A DNA stretch of 64,000 nucleotides, from the NCBI RefSeq assembly GCF_037975245.1, contig NC_092563.1, forward strand, positions 24,768,960 to 24,832,959, given 5' to 3'. The notes beneath the pieces are model-generated. The model saw nothing but the letters and a program-made list of their open reading frames with translations, was not told the origin of the DNA and did no database searches. Position 1 is the stretch's first letter. Each line of letters starts with the position of its first letter. The translations under genes and the position numbers were made by a program. The stretch is from Apostichopus japonicus. Taxonomy: Eukaryota > Echinodermata > Holothuroidea > Aspidochirotida > Stichopodidae. Positions 12,112-23,400 of the stretch are shown here, in pieces.

Positions 12112-13209
12112 CTAGTGGTTTTTCCGGCCAAAGACCAATCTTGCATCGTTTTCATATCGATGGAATATAACGACTACATGTCGCTTACGTTGCCCTTGGT
12201 TACAGCTACAAATCTGTCCATTAAAGCAACGATAAATCCCCGTAGCTCTATACATAGCTTGTCGATACTGTCGGCCTCCCATGTTATAAATGATCGGGTT
12301 GACCGTGGAATTAAGAATCGTACATATCGCCATGTAGGAGGCCCAGTGCCAGGCTCTGTCGACGAATTCGAGGGATCCTGCACCTTCTTCTAACTGACTA
12401 TAGTTTTCACTGAAGACATTGACAAGTCTCGTAAGGAAATATTTCCTCAGAACATTCAATACAAAATAAACGAAAGTGTTAACAGCTAATACAATCACAA
12501 CACGCGTTCGTGTATTGTTTCGACGTTTCGACGCCGACTTGTTCCTTTGTCCGTTAGCGGAGAGTTCCGGTTCTCCTCTACACAACACCAGAATGATGAC
12601 TGTGTAAGATATGATGCTTATTATGATAGGCGTCAAAGAAGGGAGGACCAAAAATACCAGAAAGAAAACCAAGGCGCTTCCTGGGACAAAATAAAAGACA
12701 TAAGCAGAAGATGTGACGTAAGCTACAGTTACCAAGGCAACTAAAGTAACGTATCGTGTGACTAAAGGACTGTTTGATAGAGTTTTTAGAGGGAAACAAA
12801 TACCCCGGAATCTCTCATAAGGTATCACTACGAGGACGCCTGCTGACAAATGCTCAAGAAAGACGTAAACCCAAACAGAGATGACGACCAGAGGTGTCTT
12901 GAATGACGTCAGTAAATCATCAGATTTCACAAAGAAAGGATAAATAATAAACAACAATTCGTTGATTAAAATCAAGATGTCGATGGTCGATAGTATCATC
13001 AGCAGACGATTCATCGCTGTTTTACGGAGAGATCCATTCTTGAGTAAAGTGAAGAGAAACAGACCGTTGGTCAAAAATCCGGAAAATATGAGAATTATCC
13101 ATGACGAAATATGGATTATTTGATCAGCAGTTTTCGTGGGGTCAATAATAGTCACAAACATAGAAAGACGGTGTGGGTATTGAATGGTATCAACAATGGA
13201 ACCATTCAT
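12112..13209 (-). CDS. Rhodopsin-like (class A) G protein-coupled receptor, intronless paralog 2
   Basis: A 365-aa single-exon receptor with its ATG at 13207-13209. It has the same architecture as the gene at 1880-2992: TNG in TM1, STID in TM2, YERFR after TM3 (131-135), very short extracellular loop 2 (YFVPGSA), TM5, TM6 without CWxP, and NPIIY (304-308) in TM7. Intracellular loop 3 is longer and basic (NKSASKRRNN, 223-232). Residues 1-140 are nearly identical to paralog 1, while TM4 (141-170) is only about one-third identical; the rest is intermediate. The C-terminal tails are unrelated in sequence. It probably arose by duplication of the same ancestral intronless gene. The ligand is unknown. 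A plus-strand open frame overlapping its 3' end (11920-12393) is a shadow. Confidence 0.9.
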   Translation of the reverse strand: MNGSIVDTIQYPHRLSMFVTIIDPTKTADQIIHISSWIILIFSGFLTNGLFLFTLLKNGSLRKTAMNRLLMILSTIDILILINELLFIIYPFFVKSDDLLTSFKTPLVVISVWVYVFLEHLSAGVLVVIPYERFRGICFPLKTLSNSPLVTRYVTLVALVTVAYVTSSAYVFYFVPGSALVFFLVFLVLPSLTPIIISIISYTVIILVLCRGEPELSANGQRNKSASKRRNNTRTRVVIVLAVNTFVYFVLNVLRKYFLTRLVNVFSENYSQLEEGAGSLEFVDRAWHWASYMAICTILNSTVNPIIYNMGGRQYRQAMYRATGIYRCFNGQICSCNQGQRKRHVVVIFHRYENDARLVFGRKNH

Positions 13210-14380
13210 GATTAACTTCCAACTCCTCAGTCAAATCCAAAATGTCACGAAGAAGACAGAACGTAGTAATATTCTCTGTTGTTATTTGAGCCACGTTTTA
13301 TAATATTTCTGTCTTATCATATAAGATTACTGTCTTATCATATGATGTGAGTATACGGTACAGACACCCGACGTAATTGAAATCTCAATGTTTCCATTTT
13401 GTGCACAAAAAAAAAAACAAAAAAAAAAACACACGAACACACACATTTAGGCGCAAAGCATGTCTATGTGTAGCCTACCTTGGTTTTGCTTCAGTTTACA
13501 AATGAGTTTCAACCAGACCAGTAACACGTATTTATAGCCAGTGAATTAATCTGATGAAATTGCCATTGTACATGGTAAACTGTTAATGTGAAGATTTAAC
13601 TTTTTTTGCGTAGGCCTACATGGTAAAAAAAGGGATACAATTTTCTTTTTATTATTATTATGTGCTTAATGTCCATTACACCTTATACAAAAAAATTTTA
13701 ATAATCGAAAATTTGATCGGCTTCGTGTTTAATTGCAGAATGAAATTCGAAAATAGATTCTATTTATTAAATTGTTTGAATGTAATGCATAGCCGGATAA
13801 GATGTCACGTACGTCACTAGTTCAATATCAAATTAAAATATGATCATATTAATGATTTATTATCAAATTAATTATGATCAAATTAAATATCCAGGGTAAT
13901 AGCAACTGTTCAGATGACTTAAAGAGAAAATAAAACCAGGCGAAGAGGAAACAAAATCAAATACACTGGCAAACACAATATATGTGTGAATTAAAAGTTA
14001 TCTTCGAATTGGCCAGCAGTCTTTAATTTGACATACACCACACATATAGAGATTATACTAAAAGTTATGCAAAACACAATTTTGTTGTTATAACATATGA
14101 AAGTGATTATTTAATGGTCTACACTCTAATGTGCATGTACACTAATGCACGGTTTCTTTGTCATCGCTACAATATCTCATTTTGGGTAAGATAAAGCCTG
14201 GCAGAATCTGTAAATCGCGGTATTGATTGTTTTCTAAATACAGGGATAAAACACACAAACTAAAGCAAATACAATACGAAACAATATAAACAAATACATC
14301 AAAACAAAATACAACGAAATGAGACGAGAGAGAAAGTAAAGCGAGACAAATAAAATATATTCTAAGCAAAGCAAAGCGAA
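13210..14380. other. Intergenic stretch upstream of GPCR paralog 2
   Basis: It should contain the promoter and 5' UTR of paralog 2, but no TATA or initiator element stands out. An A/C-rich low-complexity tract lies at 13408-13445. No gene is supported; the plus-strand frame 13620-13820 has no recognisable domain. Confidence 0.45.
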
Positions 14381-15715
14381 TCGAAACGAAAGAAATCGAA
14401 ACGAAGCAAATCGAAACGAAGCAAATCAAAACGAAACAATCAAAACGAAACAATCGAAACGAAAGAAATCGAAACGAAGCAAATCGAAACGAAGCAAATC
14501 AAAACGAAACAATCAAAACGAAACAATCGAAACGAAAGAAATCGAAACGAAGCAAATCGAAACGAAGCAAATCAAAACGAAACAATCAAAACGACGCAAA
14601 TCGAAATGAAACAAATCGAATCGAAGCAAATCGAAAAGAAACAAATCGAATCGAAGCAAATCGAAACGAAGCAAATCGAAACGAAGCAAATCAAAACGAA
14701 ACAATCGAAACGAAGCAAATCGAAACAAAGCAAATCGAAACAAAGCAAATCGAAACAATCAAAACGAAACAATCGAAACGAAAGAAATCGAAACGAAGCA
14801 AATCGAAACGAAGCAAATCAAAACGAAACAATCAAAACGAAGCAGATCGAACCAAGCAAATCGAAACGAAGCAAATCGAAACGAAGCAAATCAAAACGAA
14901 ACAATCAAAACGACGCAAATCGAAATGAAACAAATCGAATCGAAGCAAATCGAAAAGAAACAAATCGAATCGAAGCAAATCGAAACGAAGCAAATCGAAA
15001 CGAAACAATCGAAACGAAGCAAATCGAAATGAAACAAATCGAAACGAAGCAAATCGAAACGAAGCAAATCGAAACGAAAGAAATCGAAACGAAGCAAATC
15101 GAAACGAAGCAAATCAAAACGAAACAATCAAAACGACGCAAATCGAAATGAAACAAATCGAATCGAAGCAAATCGAAAAGAAACAAATCGAATCGAAGCA
15201 AATCGAAACGAAACGAAGCAAATCAAAACGAAACAATCGAAACGAAAGAAATCAAAACGAAGCAAATCAAAACGAAGCAAATCAAAACGAAACAATCGAA
15301 ACGAAGCAAATCGAAACGAAACAAATCGAAACGAAGCAAATCGAAACGAAGCAAATCGAAACGAAACAAATCGAAACGAAGCAAATCGAAACGAAGCAAA
15401 TCAAAACGAAACAATCAAAACGACGCAAATCGAAAGGAAACAAATCGAAACAAAGCAAAGCAAAACGAAGCAAATCGAAACGAAACAAATCGAAACAAAG
15501 CAAATCAAAACGAAGCAAATCGAACTTCGAAACAAATCGAAACGAAGCAAATCGAAACGAAGCAAATCAAAACGAAGCAAATCGAAACGAAGCATATCAA
15601 AACGAAGCAAATCAAAACGAAACAATCAAAACGACGCAAATCGAAATGAAACAAATCGAATCGAAGCAAATCGAAAAGAAACAAATCGAATCGAAGCAAA
15701 TCGAAACGAAGCAAT
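14381..15715. repeat. Satellite, 15-bp unit (AAATCGAAACGAAGC), ~1.3 kb
   Basis: Tandem AAATCGAAACGAAGC with single-base variants. A distinctive variant cluster beginning CGACGCAAATCGAA recurs at 14592, 14911, 15134, 15421 and 15632, showing a higher-order pattern with spacings of roughly 210-320 bp. The unit contains no stop codon in most frames, so long open frames of KQIET or FRFDLL repeats appear on both strands. They are repeat artefacts: no splice signals, and biased only by the repeat. Confidence 0.93.
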
Positions 15716-15729
15716 TCGTTTTATCCTGA

Positions 15730-17280
15730 GCGGATAATTAATGTAACCTGCAATGATTATGACTTCTATATATTTGATACTAACTGTAATTGGAAAGCAC
15801 CTACTCTCGCCAATTTGTCATCATATCTGTCATGACACAAAGGTTATACATGCATCGATACATCCTAACATTAACAGTCCTGTGAACGTATACAAATTAA
15901 TAATCGGATTCTGCACACGCTCTGAGGTTTATTAATCAATAACAGGCAAACAAACAAACTTCTTTCTATCTTGAAATTTGGTATAGATAAAAGAAACTCC
16001 AAAAAATATAACAAAACGTGAATATTTAGTACTCCTTAATTCATTCTATTTATTTCGTACCAATTTACATACATTAAGATGCCATACTTGTTATATATAT
16101 CCCACAATAATAAGTTGGCGAATATACCGACAAGATAATCTTTAATAGCCCCAATAATTCAATACGTAAATTAGAAAACAAAAAAAAATGTTTCTTCCAA
16201 ATAAACCTCAGAAGTTTGGTAATTTCTGGTCCTAAGAGTATTGACAGATATCATAGTGGGTCAAACTCGGTATAAAATACTGTTCTGACTGAAGTTAACT
16301 ACCTTGAAATGGGCAGAAACAATCGTTTAATAATAATATTTGAGTATAATTCATATCTGAAGCATTACAGATGACGTTTATACTTGTGATTGTTCATCAG
16401 CATTGCGGTAATATTTATCACTTCAGTCTATAAACTTTATTTCTATACTATTTAGTCACATATTACTTAAAATAAAACTACGTTATCAAAGAACCATGCT
16501 TCGGCAGCAACACAAGAAAACTTATTTTTCCAAAAACCAAGAACCAAATTGGCTAATTCGTGCAACTCAAATAGTTTTCAAAAATTCAATATAGAGAACC
16601 CTTTACTATGGCTCATTTTTTTTTTATTGAAATAATAAATCAAGGTTTTACTTAATTTATCAGTCATAATTATGTCTATGTATTTTCTTCATTTTCCTTT
16701 GCAAAATCACAGAAAAAGAAATTGTATAATTTCCTTATCTCTATGATATCATGACGGAACGGTCAAAACTGTTCGCTACCAATGTCGACTGTAGGTAGTG
16801 AGGTCATGAATCAACTTAAACCTAACCAATAATGTTTTAATTCGATCTTTTAAATTTCTCAGCATGTTTCTGAGTATATGTAAAATTAATGAAGTTAAGA
16901 TTGTGACATTGATTGTGACATGTAGATTTTGACATTGAAACATGTTAATTAAGTCATATAATCTTTGCACCTTCCCCCCCCCCTTTTTTTGAGCTATGAG
17001 ATACGTATGTGGTTACAACCAGTTAGTTGTTCCAAATTGGCGAGTTACACATATACGGGACGTATTATTTATTAAATCCATTGCTAATTTTGTGTCTACC
17101 AACTTTAATATCCTGCTTTACTTTTTTCATTGGCAATCGTTATAAGGTTTAGGCTATGTCAGATTTCATTATTCCTTGGTGCGAGTTTTGTTGTGTAAAA
17201 ATCATAAAATAACAGACTGTCTTTCCACGTACCTCGACTTCCATTTACTGATTCGCGGTATATGATACCACCAAACCGAC
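15730..17280. other. Intergenic stretch
   Basis: AT-rich, with no supported gene, TIR pair or RNA gene. The short open frames at 15753-15935 and 16776-16970 lack domains. Confidence 0.45.
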
Positions 17281-17575
17281 GCTGCTGTGGCCGAGTGGAT
17301 AAAGGCGGTGGCATTTGAAGCAATGAGGCTTAGCAATTGGGAGGTTCGGGGTTCGATTCCCGGCCGGGTCATAGTACAGTGGGTTTCTCATCCAAGGGCA
17401 ATCTACGGTTCTCCCAACTGAAATGACTTTCTAAATTGTAAACAAATCCCAATTTGAGTTAAAATGTTGAATTGAAGCCACCCGAGGTGTAAGTTGTAAT
17501 CCATAAGCCCTTGCGGGTTTCTCCCACATTTGTGGTCGCTTAAAGCGTCGTAAAAATAACTGCTGATAATTAATA
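17281..17575 (+). mobile_element. tRNA-derived SINE
   Basis: The head resembles a tRNA gene: A box TGGCCGAGTGG (17288-17298) and a perfect B box GGTTCGATTCC (17351-17361). The acceptor stem does not pair (5' GCTGCTG versus CCGGGTC after the T arm) and there is an unrelated body, so this is a SINE and not a functional tRNA. The 3' end is uncertain. Confidence 0.75.
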
Positions 17576-18400
17576 ATGTTATTATATAAATTATGGCAAA
17601 TTCAACACAAAATGCACTTTTCGCTTTTCTTCGTTTGCCATGGGACTCCATATTTGTTGATGATCTTGGTCCTATTTTACGTTTTATATTTGGTAAAAGT
17701 TATTTCTCCTTTAATGGTAAATATTGTCTCCAAATCAAAGGTACCGCTATGGGCACTAAAATAGCACCATGTTACACCAACATATTTATTTACGCATTGG
17801 AATAGGAAATGCTAACCACTTCTCCTCTAAAGCCATTACATTATTATAGATACATTGACGATATATTTTTTGTCTGACAACACATGGTGAAGAATCGCTC
17901 AAGTCATTCATGGAACATGTAAATTCATTTAATGAGAGCATTACATTTTCTGTAGTTTCTAAACACCAAATATAATTTTTAGTTGTTCTCGTCAAGTTGG
18001 ATAGTAAGTCCTTAACCACTTCAGTCTAATGTAAGCCTACTGATATTCATATGTTTTTACACTTTCATAGTTTTCACCCACATAGGATTCTATGGTTTAC
18101 ATCCAATGCCTTAGACTCAAACGTATTTGCTCCGACCCACGTGATTATGAACACCAGATATCCATTTTAACTGTTTATTTCTTGAACGTCGGATATCCCC
18201 TTCACTAAAGTAGTCACGGTATTTCTAGGACCGACAAATTGAACCGCGAGGACTTAAACTACTTAAATTAAAAGTCCAACAATCCTAACACAACCCCAGC
18301 TCATCAAATCCTCTATGAGCTCTATCAAACAGGGTTTGGTTTCATTCAGAGACGATCAGTCTGTAGGCAAATCGTTTAAGGTACCCGAATGCTAGCTTTT
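17576..18400 (+). pseudogene. Penelope-like element reverse transcriptase remnant
   Basis: The translated segment 17700-17800 reads through Penelope RT landmarks (KGTAMGTKIAP then a YTNIF segment), followed after a stop by RYIDDIFF near 17850-17875, the catalytic DD motif. Later pieces in other frames continue a decayed RT/thumb region to about 18400. Premature stops and frameshifts make it non-functional. The GIY-YIG endonuclease domain was not found. Confidence 0.8.
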
Positions 18401-18810
18401 CCTCACCCCCCCCCCCCCCCACCGAACCTTAGATTTCTACTCACTTCCTTCAGACTTCCTTCCCTAGTTTCCACCTCCGCAATTTCTGTTGTGGAAAACA
18501 CTGCGGTTAAAATATCCAGTGTTGACTATGGTCTAAGTATTGCTGACGAAGGTCCCAGGAGGACCGACAATTCAAATATATTTTCTAAAACAGTACTCAT
18601 TTCTTTTGTCAATTATGATTCATATCTTATTTCTCTGCTTTTGTCTAATAATATTACATTGTAACCACATCGCAATATCCAGCCTCTCATATACAAATAT
18701 ATATTTTGGCCAATTAAAGAGAATAAAATGTTGATACTTTTACAGAAATGTAACATACCAAATGTTATTGATTTGACACAATAGTTGTATGGTACATGTA
18801 TGGCTTATAT

Positions 18811-18831
18811 AAAATATATATATATATATAT

Positions 18832-18887
<56 letters not shown>

Positions 18888-18892
18888 TTAAT
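18811..18892. repeat. TA dinucleotide microsatellite
   Basis: Nearly pure (TA)n with a few A or T insertions. Confidence 0.95.
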
Positions 18893-20242
18893 GTGTCAAA
18901 TTGAGGAATATGCCAAAACCCTTAACAAAAAATATACAAATATAAAATGGAGGATTATTTTCAGAACATCACAAACAGAATCATAAAAACAATTAGAGAG
19001 GACAGGGGCAAAATGAACCATCCTGCTTCAGAGATGAGGAGAGGGAGGTAGGCGTATAGGTAGAGATGTGGGCAAAGTTCTTTCTCACAGGCACTGAGGA
19101 TGTCAGCAAGAACAAAAAGACATCCCTTTCCCAACATATTCTAGTATCAGAGAATGTGTGACGAAGTAAATACTGCTCCTTGCCCTCCCCCCTCCCCCCA
19201 TCATGCCCCACCCCTTTATCCACTCCCACTCCCTAATCTGTAGAAAACTATCACTAAATACAATCAAGCGAATCAATGCAATATTTATATCATTATCAAT
19301 GGAATTATTCCAACTTTAATTAATCCTAATTTTACTGAAAGCTATAGTAGGGAATGCTTTATGGCAAGAATTATATAATACAATCTAAACACTATTTTAT
19401 ACGTCAAACTTCTATAAAAAACAATAGTGTAGGCTATTGTTTCCATCATAACAAAATAAATATTGCGTACTAAAGTACTTGATAGATATTATAACCTTTG
19501 CACATTTAAGAGGATATTCCCATGGCAGATGATAATATTTAAAAAACTCACTGAGATGTGAATAAAAAAACATTTTGAGTAACAAATTTGCCTCGAAGAT
19601 GTAACTCTCTTAAAAGATTGGTGAAGTTTCATAGACATATCTGGCACCAGTGAAGACCGAGTAACATAATCTGTACAACTGAGCCGAAACTGCCCTCCCT
19701 TTCTTGCAAATGTACTTTTCAACTAATGCAGAATACAAAAAGTGGCATTTTGTGTGCAAACGTAAATTACATTTCAACAGTGTGCTGTCAAATTTCTTGT
19801 CATATTTTCATGGAGAAACCTGAAATAGTTTCTCCAAGAAAGAAATGTTAAAAGTTATTGAGAGAACACACGGAATGATGACATCACAGTCATTTGACCA
19901 TTTGATCATTTTCATAAGAAAGCTAAAGAATGTTTCTAACCAAAAACAGTAAGGGACTTTCAGAAAAATATTTGGAGACAGCGACAATAAAATGAGATGG
20001 AGTTGTCGATTGGCCTAAGTGGATTACCGTTTGCGTTCTCTAGCCGTGACTGTCACATTTTCACACATCTTGTCAAAATAATTTTTAGATTTTCAAGGGG
20101 CCTTGAAGATAACTTAAAAGTTACTGAAGTTACCCTCTCCCCGGCCAGGCCTTTAAGGTAAAAAATATCGGCTATTTTGTTCGCTAATCTTGCTGCATCT
20201 TTATACAATTGAAAGAGTGAATTCCTTGAGATAAATAGTCTA

Positions 20243-20433
20243 TTAGGGTGAAGCCTCGTTGACACATTGTGCCAGGGATTGTCCGGAGATGTCGTCCATG
20301 ACCGACTGAGTCACGCTGGTTCCGAAGATGAAAGTTCCGATAGCGACAAATGCAATCGCCGCGGCGATCAGGTACTGTCTCTTCCTCTCTGAGGTAGCGG
20401 AATGCTTGAAGATGAACTGCAAGAAGCAGAGAC
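20243..20433 (-). CDS. SLC38A7: SLC38A7-like coding exon 7 (last)
   Basis: Residues 406-468: GLCFLQF segment, basic SERKRQY loop, the last TM, and a luminal/extracellular tail ending EASP before TAA. The acceptor polypyrimidine tract is a CCCT tetranucleotide repeat. Confidence 0.9.
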
Positions 20434-23400
20434 CTGCAGGGAGGGAGGGAGGGAGGGAGGGAAGGGGAAAAAAGAAAAAAAAAAGGTAAAAGTTTGGAAA
20501 AAATTTCATAACTTAAAAAAATAATGCCAGTGCATTATGCATTAATGGTTGTATGTGGTCTTCTATGATATTTGCAACGAGCGTATGGTCACTAGGAGGG
20601 TAATGTGGTCAGATTTTTACTGGTCAACTCGATAGAGAGATTGCTGAGGTTGCTAGGAGACAGGTGAGTGAGAACAGACGGAAATATCTAATTTGTGCAA
20701 AATGAGGCATATTTCTGCTGTAAACCAAAGAGTAACTTAAGCAGAAACCCAGTGGACTTATTGTGATTCCTTGCCAATTGAGGTTATAATCCCAAGCTTT
20801 CCTCATTGTTGATTAAATTGATCAGCAAAGTTCTTCCACTGACTGTGGACCTACCTACTAAATATGTTAACTTACCATGTTAACAAGCTATTTTTAGCAA
20901 AATTAACTTAAGCCCTGCCCCCTAATAAATATGCATAATATCAACTTGAACATATATTACCATGTACCCCTTATCTATCAACATATTAACCAAGTATAAA
21001 TAAATTCTTTTGGTTGCAGACTTTTGGTTGCACATATACACATGCAATCACCATCGCATAGATTCCTTGAACCTTCGGGCAAGGAATCAAAAATGTGATA
21101 TCACTGTCAATCTCAGTTTACTTTACTACTGTTGACCCTTACCCAAATGCCACCCTGTATGACCCACCAGATACCAGTCATTTTTTCATCCTTCATCCTT
21201 TTTTCATTTTCTCAAAAGATTTTTTCTTGACAATCACATGTTTAGTAAAACATTGGAGAGAATACTTTACATTTACCTGGAAAGACGAAGATGAAGACGG
21301 CGGCCAATCCACCGATTGGCGATATGACCACCTGAATATTTGGCAAAAACATTGCGAGGAGCAGAGACAGGACGAACCAGGACGTGGTCTCGATGGCTCT
21401 TCTCCGCCTCTCGTGAGGGTCGTCATCGTCTGCGGCCATCCCTCTGAAACCCTTATACATGGTTTCTAAGGCTAGTCTGCAAGGATATAAAGTCGCAAAA
21501 ATTGAGAACTCATTTCTCTGTCGGCTCAAGGATTCAAATGTGTGAGTCTTGCCCATCATTTCTAAAACCAGTCTGCAAGTGACCAAACACAGAACTTTAG
21601 AATATTTAGCATACTTTGCTTCAAAGGACTAGTCTGCAAATAATCAAATATACAAATTTGTAAGTCTTGAAATTTGACCTCCACCAAAAACAATAGGCCA
21701 CATGCAAGATATGAGAGCATATAGACTTTCTTATCTGGGGATATCGTGTTTACAAGGATTCAAGTTTTGACCCCTGGGCTCTGAATGACACCAAATTGTG
21801 TAAAATCTTTACACTGCATAACACTATAATACCATGCAGATATAAACCCCTCACCAATGTTAACTTATTTACCACTTAGATTTCATGCTGTTTAGTTTCA
21901 GGATAATTTACTAATCATTTTATCTAACTATTTTTATAACACAAACATGTAATCTGCAACTTGTGAAAGCTTCACTAAGTTTAGTGAGTTACAATAATTT
22001 GAACTGAACAGGACTAAAATGCTTGTAGGGCAGCTCACAAGTCTTACAGACTGAGCAGTATTCTATTATGGTTAAAAGTAGCTTGGTCAGTTCGACCTTA
22101 CTCAAAATTCCACAACATGCAGCCAATGCACTTAACTTGTTCATCCTAATGGTAGGCGACTATTATAAAATACGAATCTTGCATACTTATGAATATGTAG
22201 GAATGCATACATTCATTCATGCACTCATTATTTCAGACTATATCTCTCTTACCTTCCACAGTAATGTAGAACTGGATACGTTGTTAACATGTTCACCAAG
22301 ATCATTACTCTCGCAACGCTAATGGCGGCATTCTTAGCCGAGTAAGTGCTTAAAATATCAGGACAAACAGCGAAGCCAAAAGTCAAGTATCCAAATGTGC
22401 CAGACAGAATGTAAGCCACTGAAGACACGGACATAGCCGTCAACACGATAAGGCTAAAGTGTTTAACATTCCGATGTTTAAGGCTAGCGTAGACTGGCAC
22501 CGAGCTGAGATGACACTGAAACAAATTCAGGTGAAAAAAGAATGAATCAAACATTACAATCCTAGTATAAACTAGGATTTTGTATGTTTTGATGGAATCA
22601 AACACATGTAGTCCTACTCAGACACATATTTCATAGCATATCCTAAATCAAACACATATTTCATAGTATATCCTAAATCAAACACATATATTCTAGTTTA
22701 TCCTAAATCAAACACATATTCTAGTATATCCTAAATCAAACACATATTCTAGTATATCCTAAATCAAACACATATTCTAGTATATCCTAAATCAAACATA
22801 TATTCTAGTATATCTTAAATCAAACACATATTCTAGTATATCCTAAATCAAACACATATTCTAGTATATCCTAAATCAAACACATATATTCTAGTATATC
22901 CTAAATCAAACACATATTCTAGTATATCCTAAATCAAACACATATTTCATAGTATATCCTAAATCAAACACATATTCTATTATATCCTAAATCAAACACA
23001 TATTCTAGTATATCTTAAATCAAACACATATTCTAGTATATCCTAAATCAAACACATATTCTAGTATATATCCTAAATCAAACACATATATTCTAGTATA
23101 TCTTAAATCAAACACATATTCTAGTATATCCTAAATCAAATACATATTCTAGTATATCCTAAATCAAACATATATTCTAGTATATCCTCAATCAAACACA
23201 TATTCTAGTATATCCTAAATCAAACACATATTCTAGTATATCCTAAATCAAACACATATTCTAGTACATCCTAAATCAAACACATATTTTAGTATATCCT
23301 AAATCAAACATATATTCTAGTATATCCTAAATCAAACACATATTCTAGTATATCTTAAATCAAACACATATTCTAGTATATCCTAACTCAAACACATATT

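Noticed and set aside
14142-15729. Many open frames of 60-190 codons on both strands
   Set aside because: All are translations of the 15-bp satellite unit in different frames; no splice sites, domains or context.
17281-17371. A tRNA gene (perfect B box, good A box)
   Set aside because: The acceptor stem does not pair and a SINE body follows. The same reasoning applies to the tRNA-like heads at 34.7, 45.3 and 52.95 kb.
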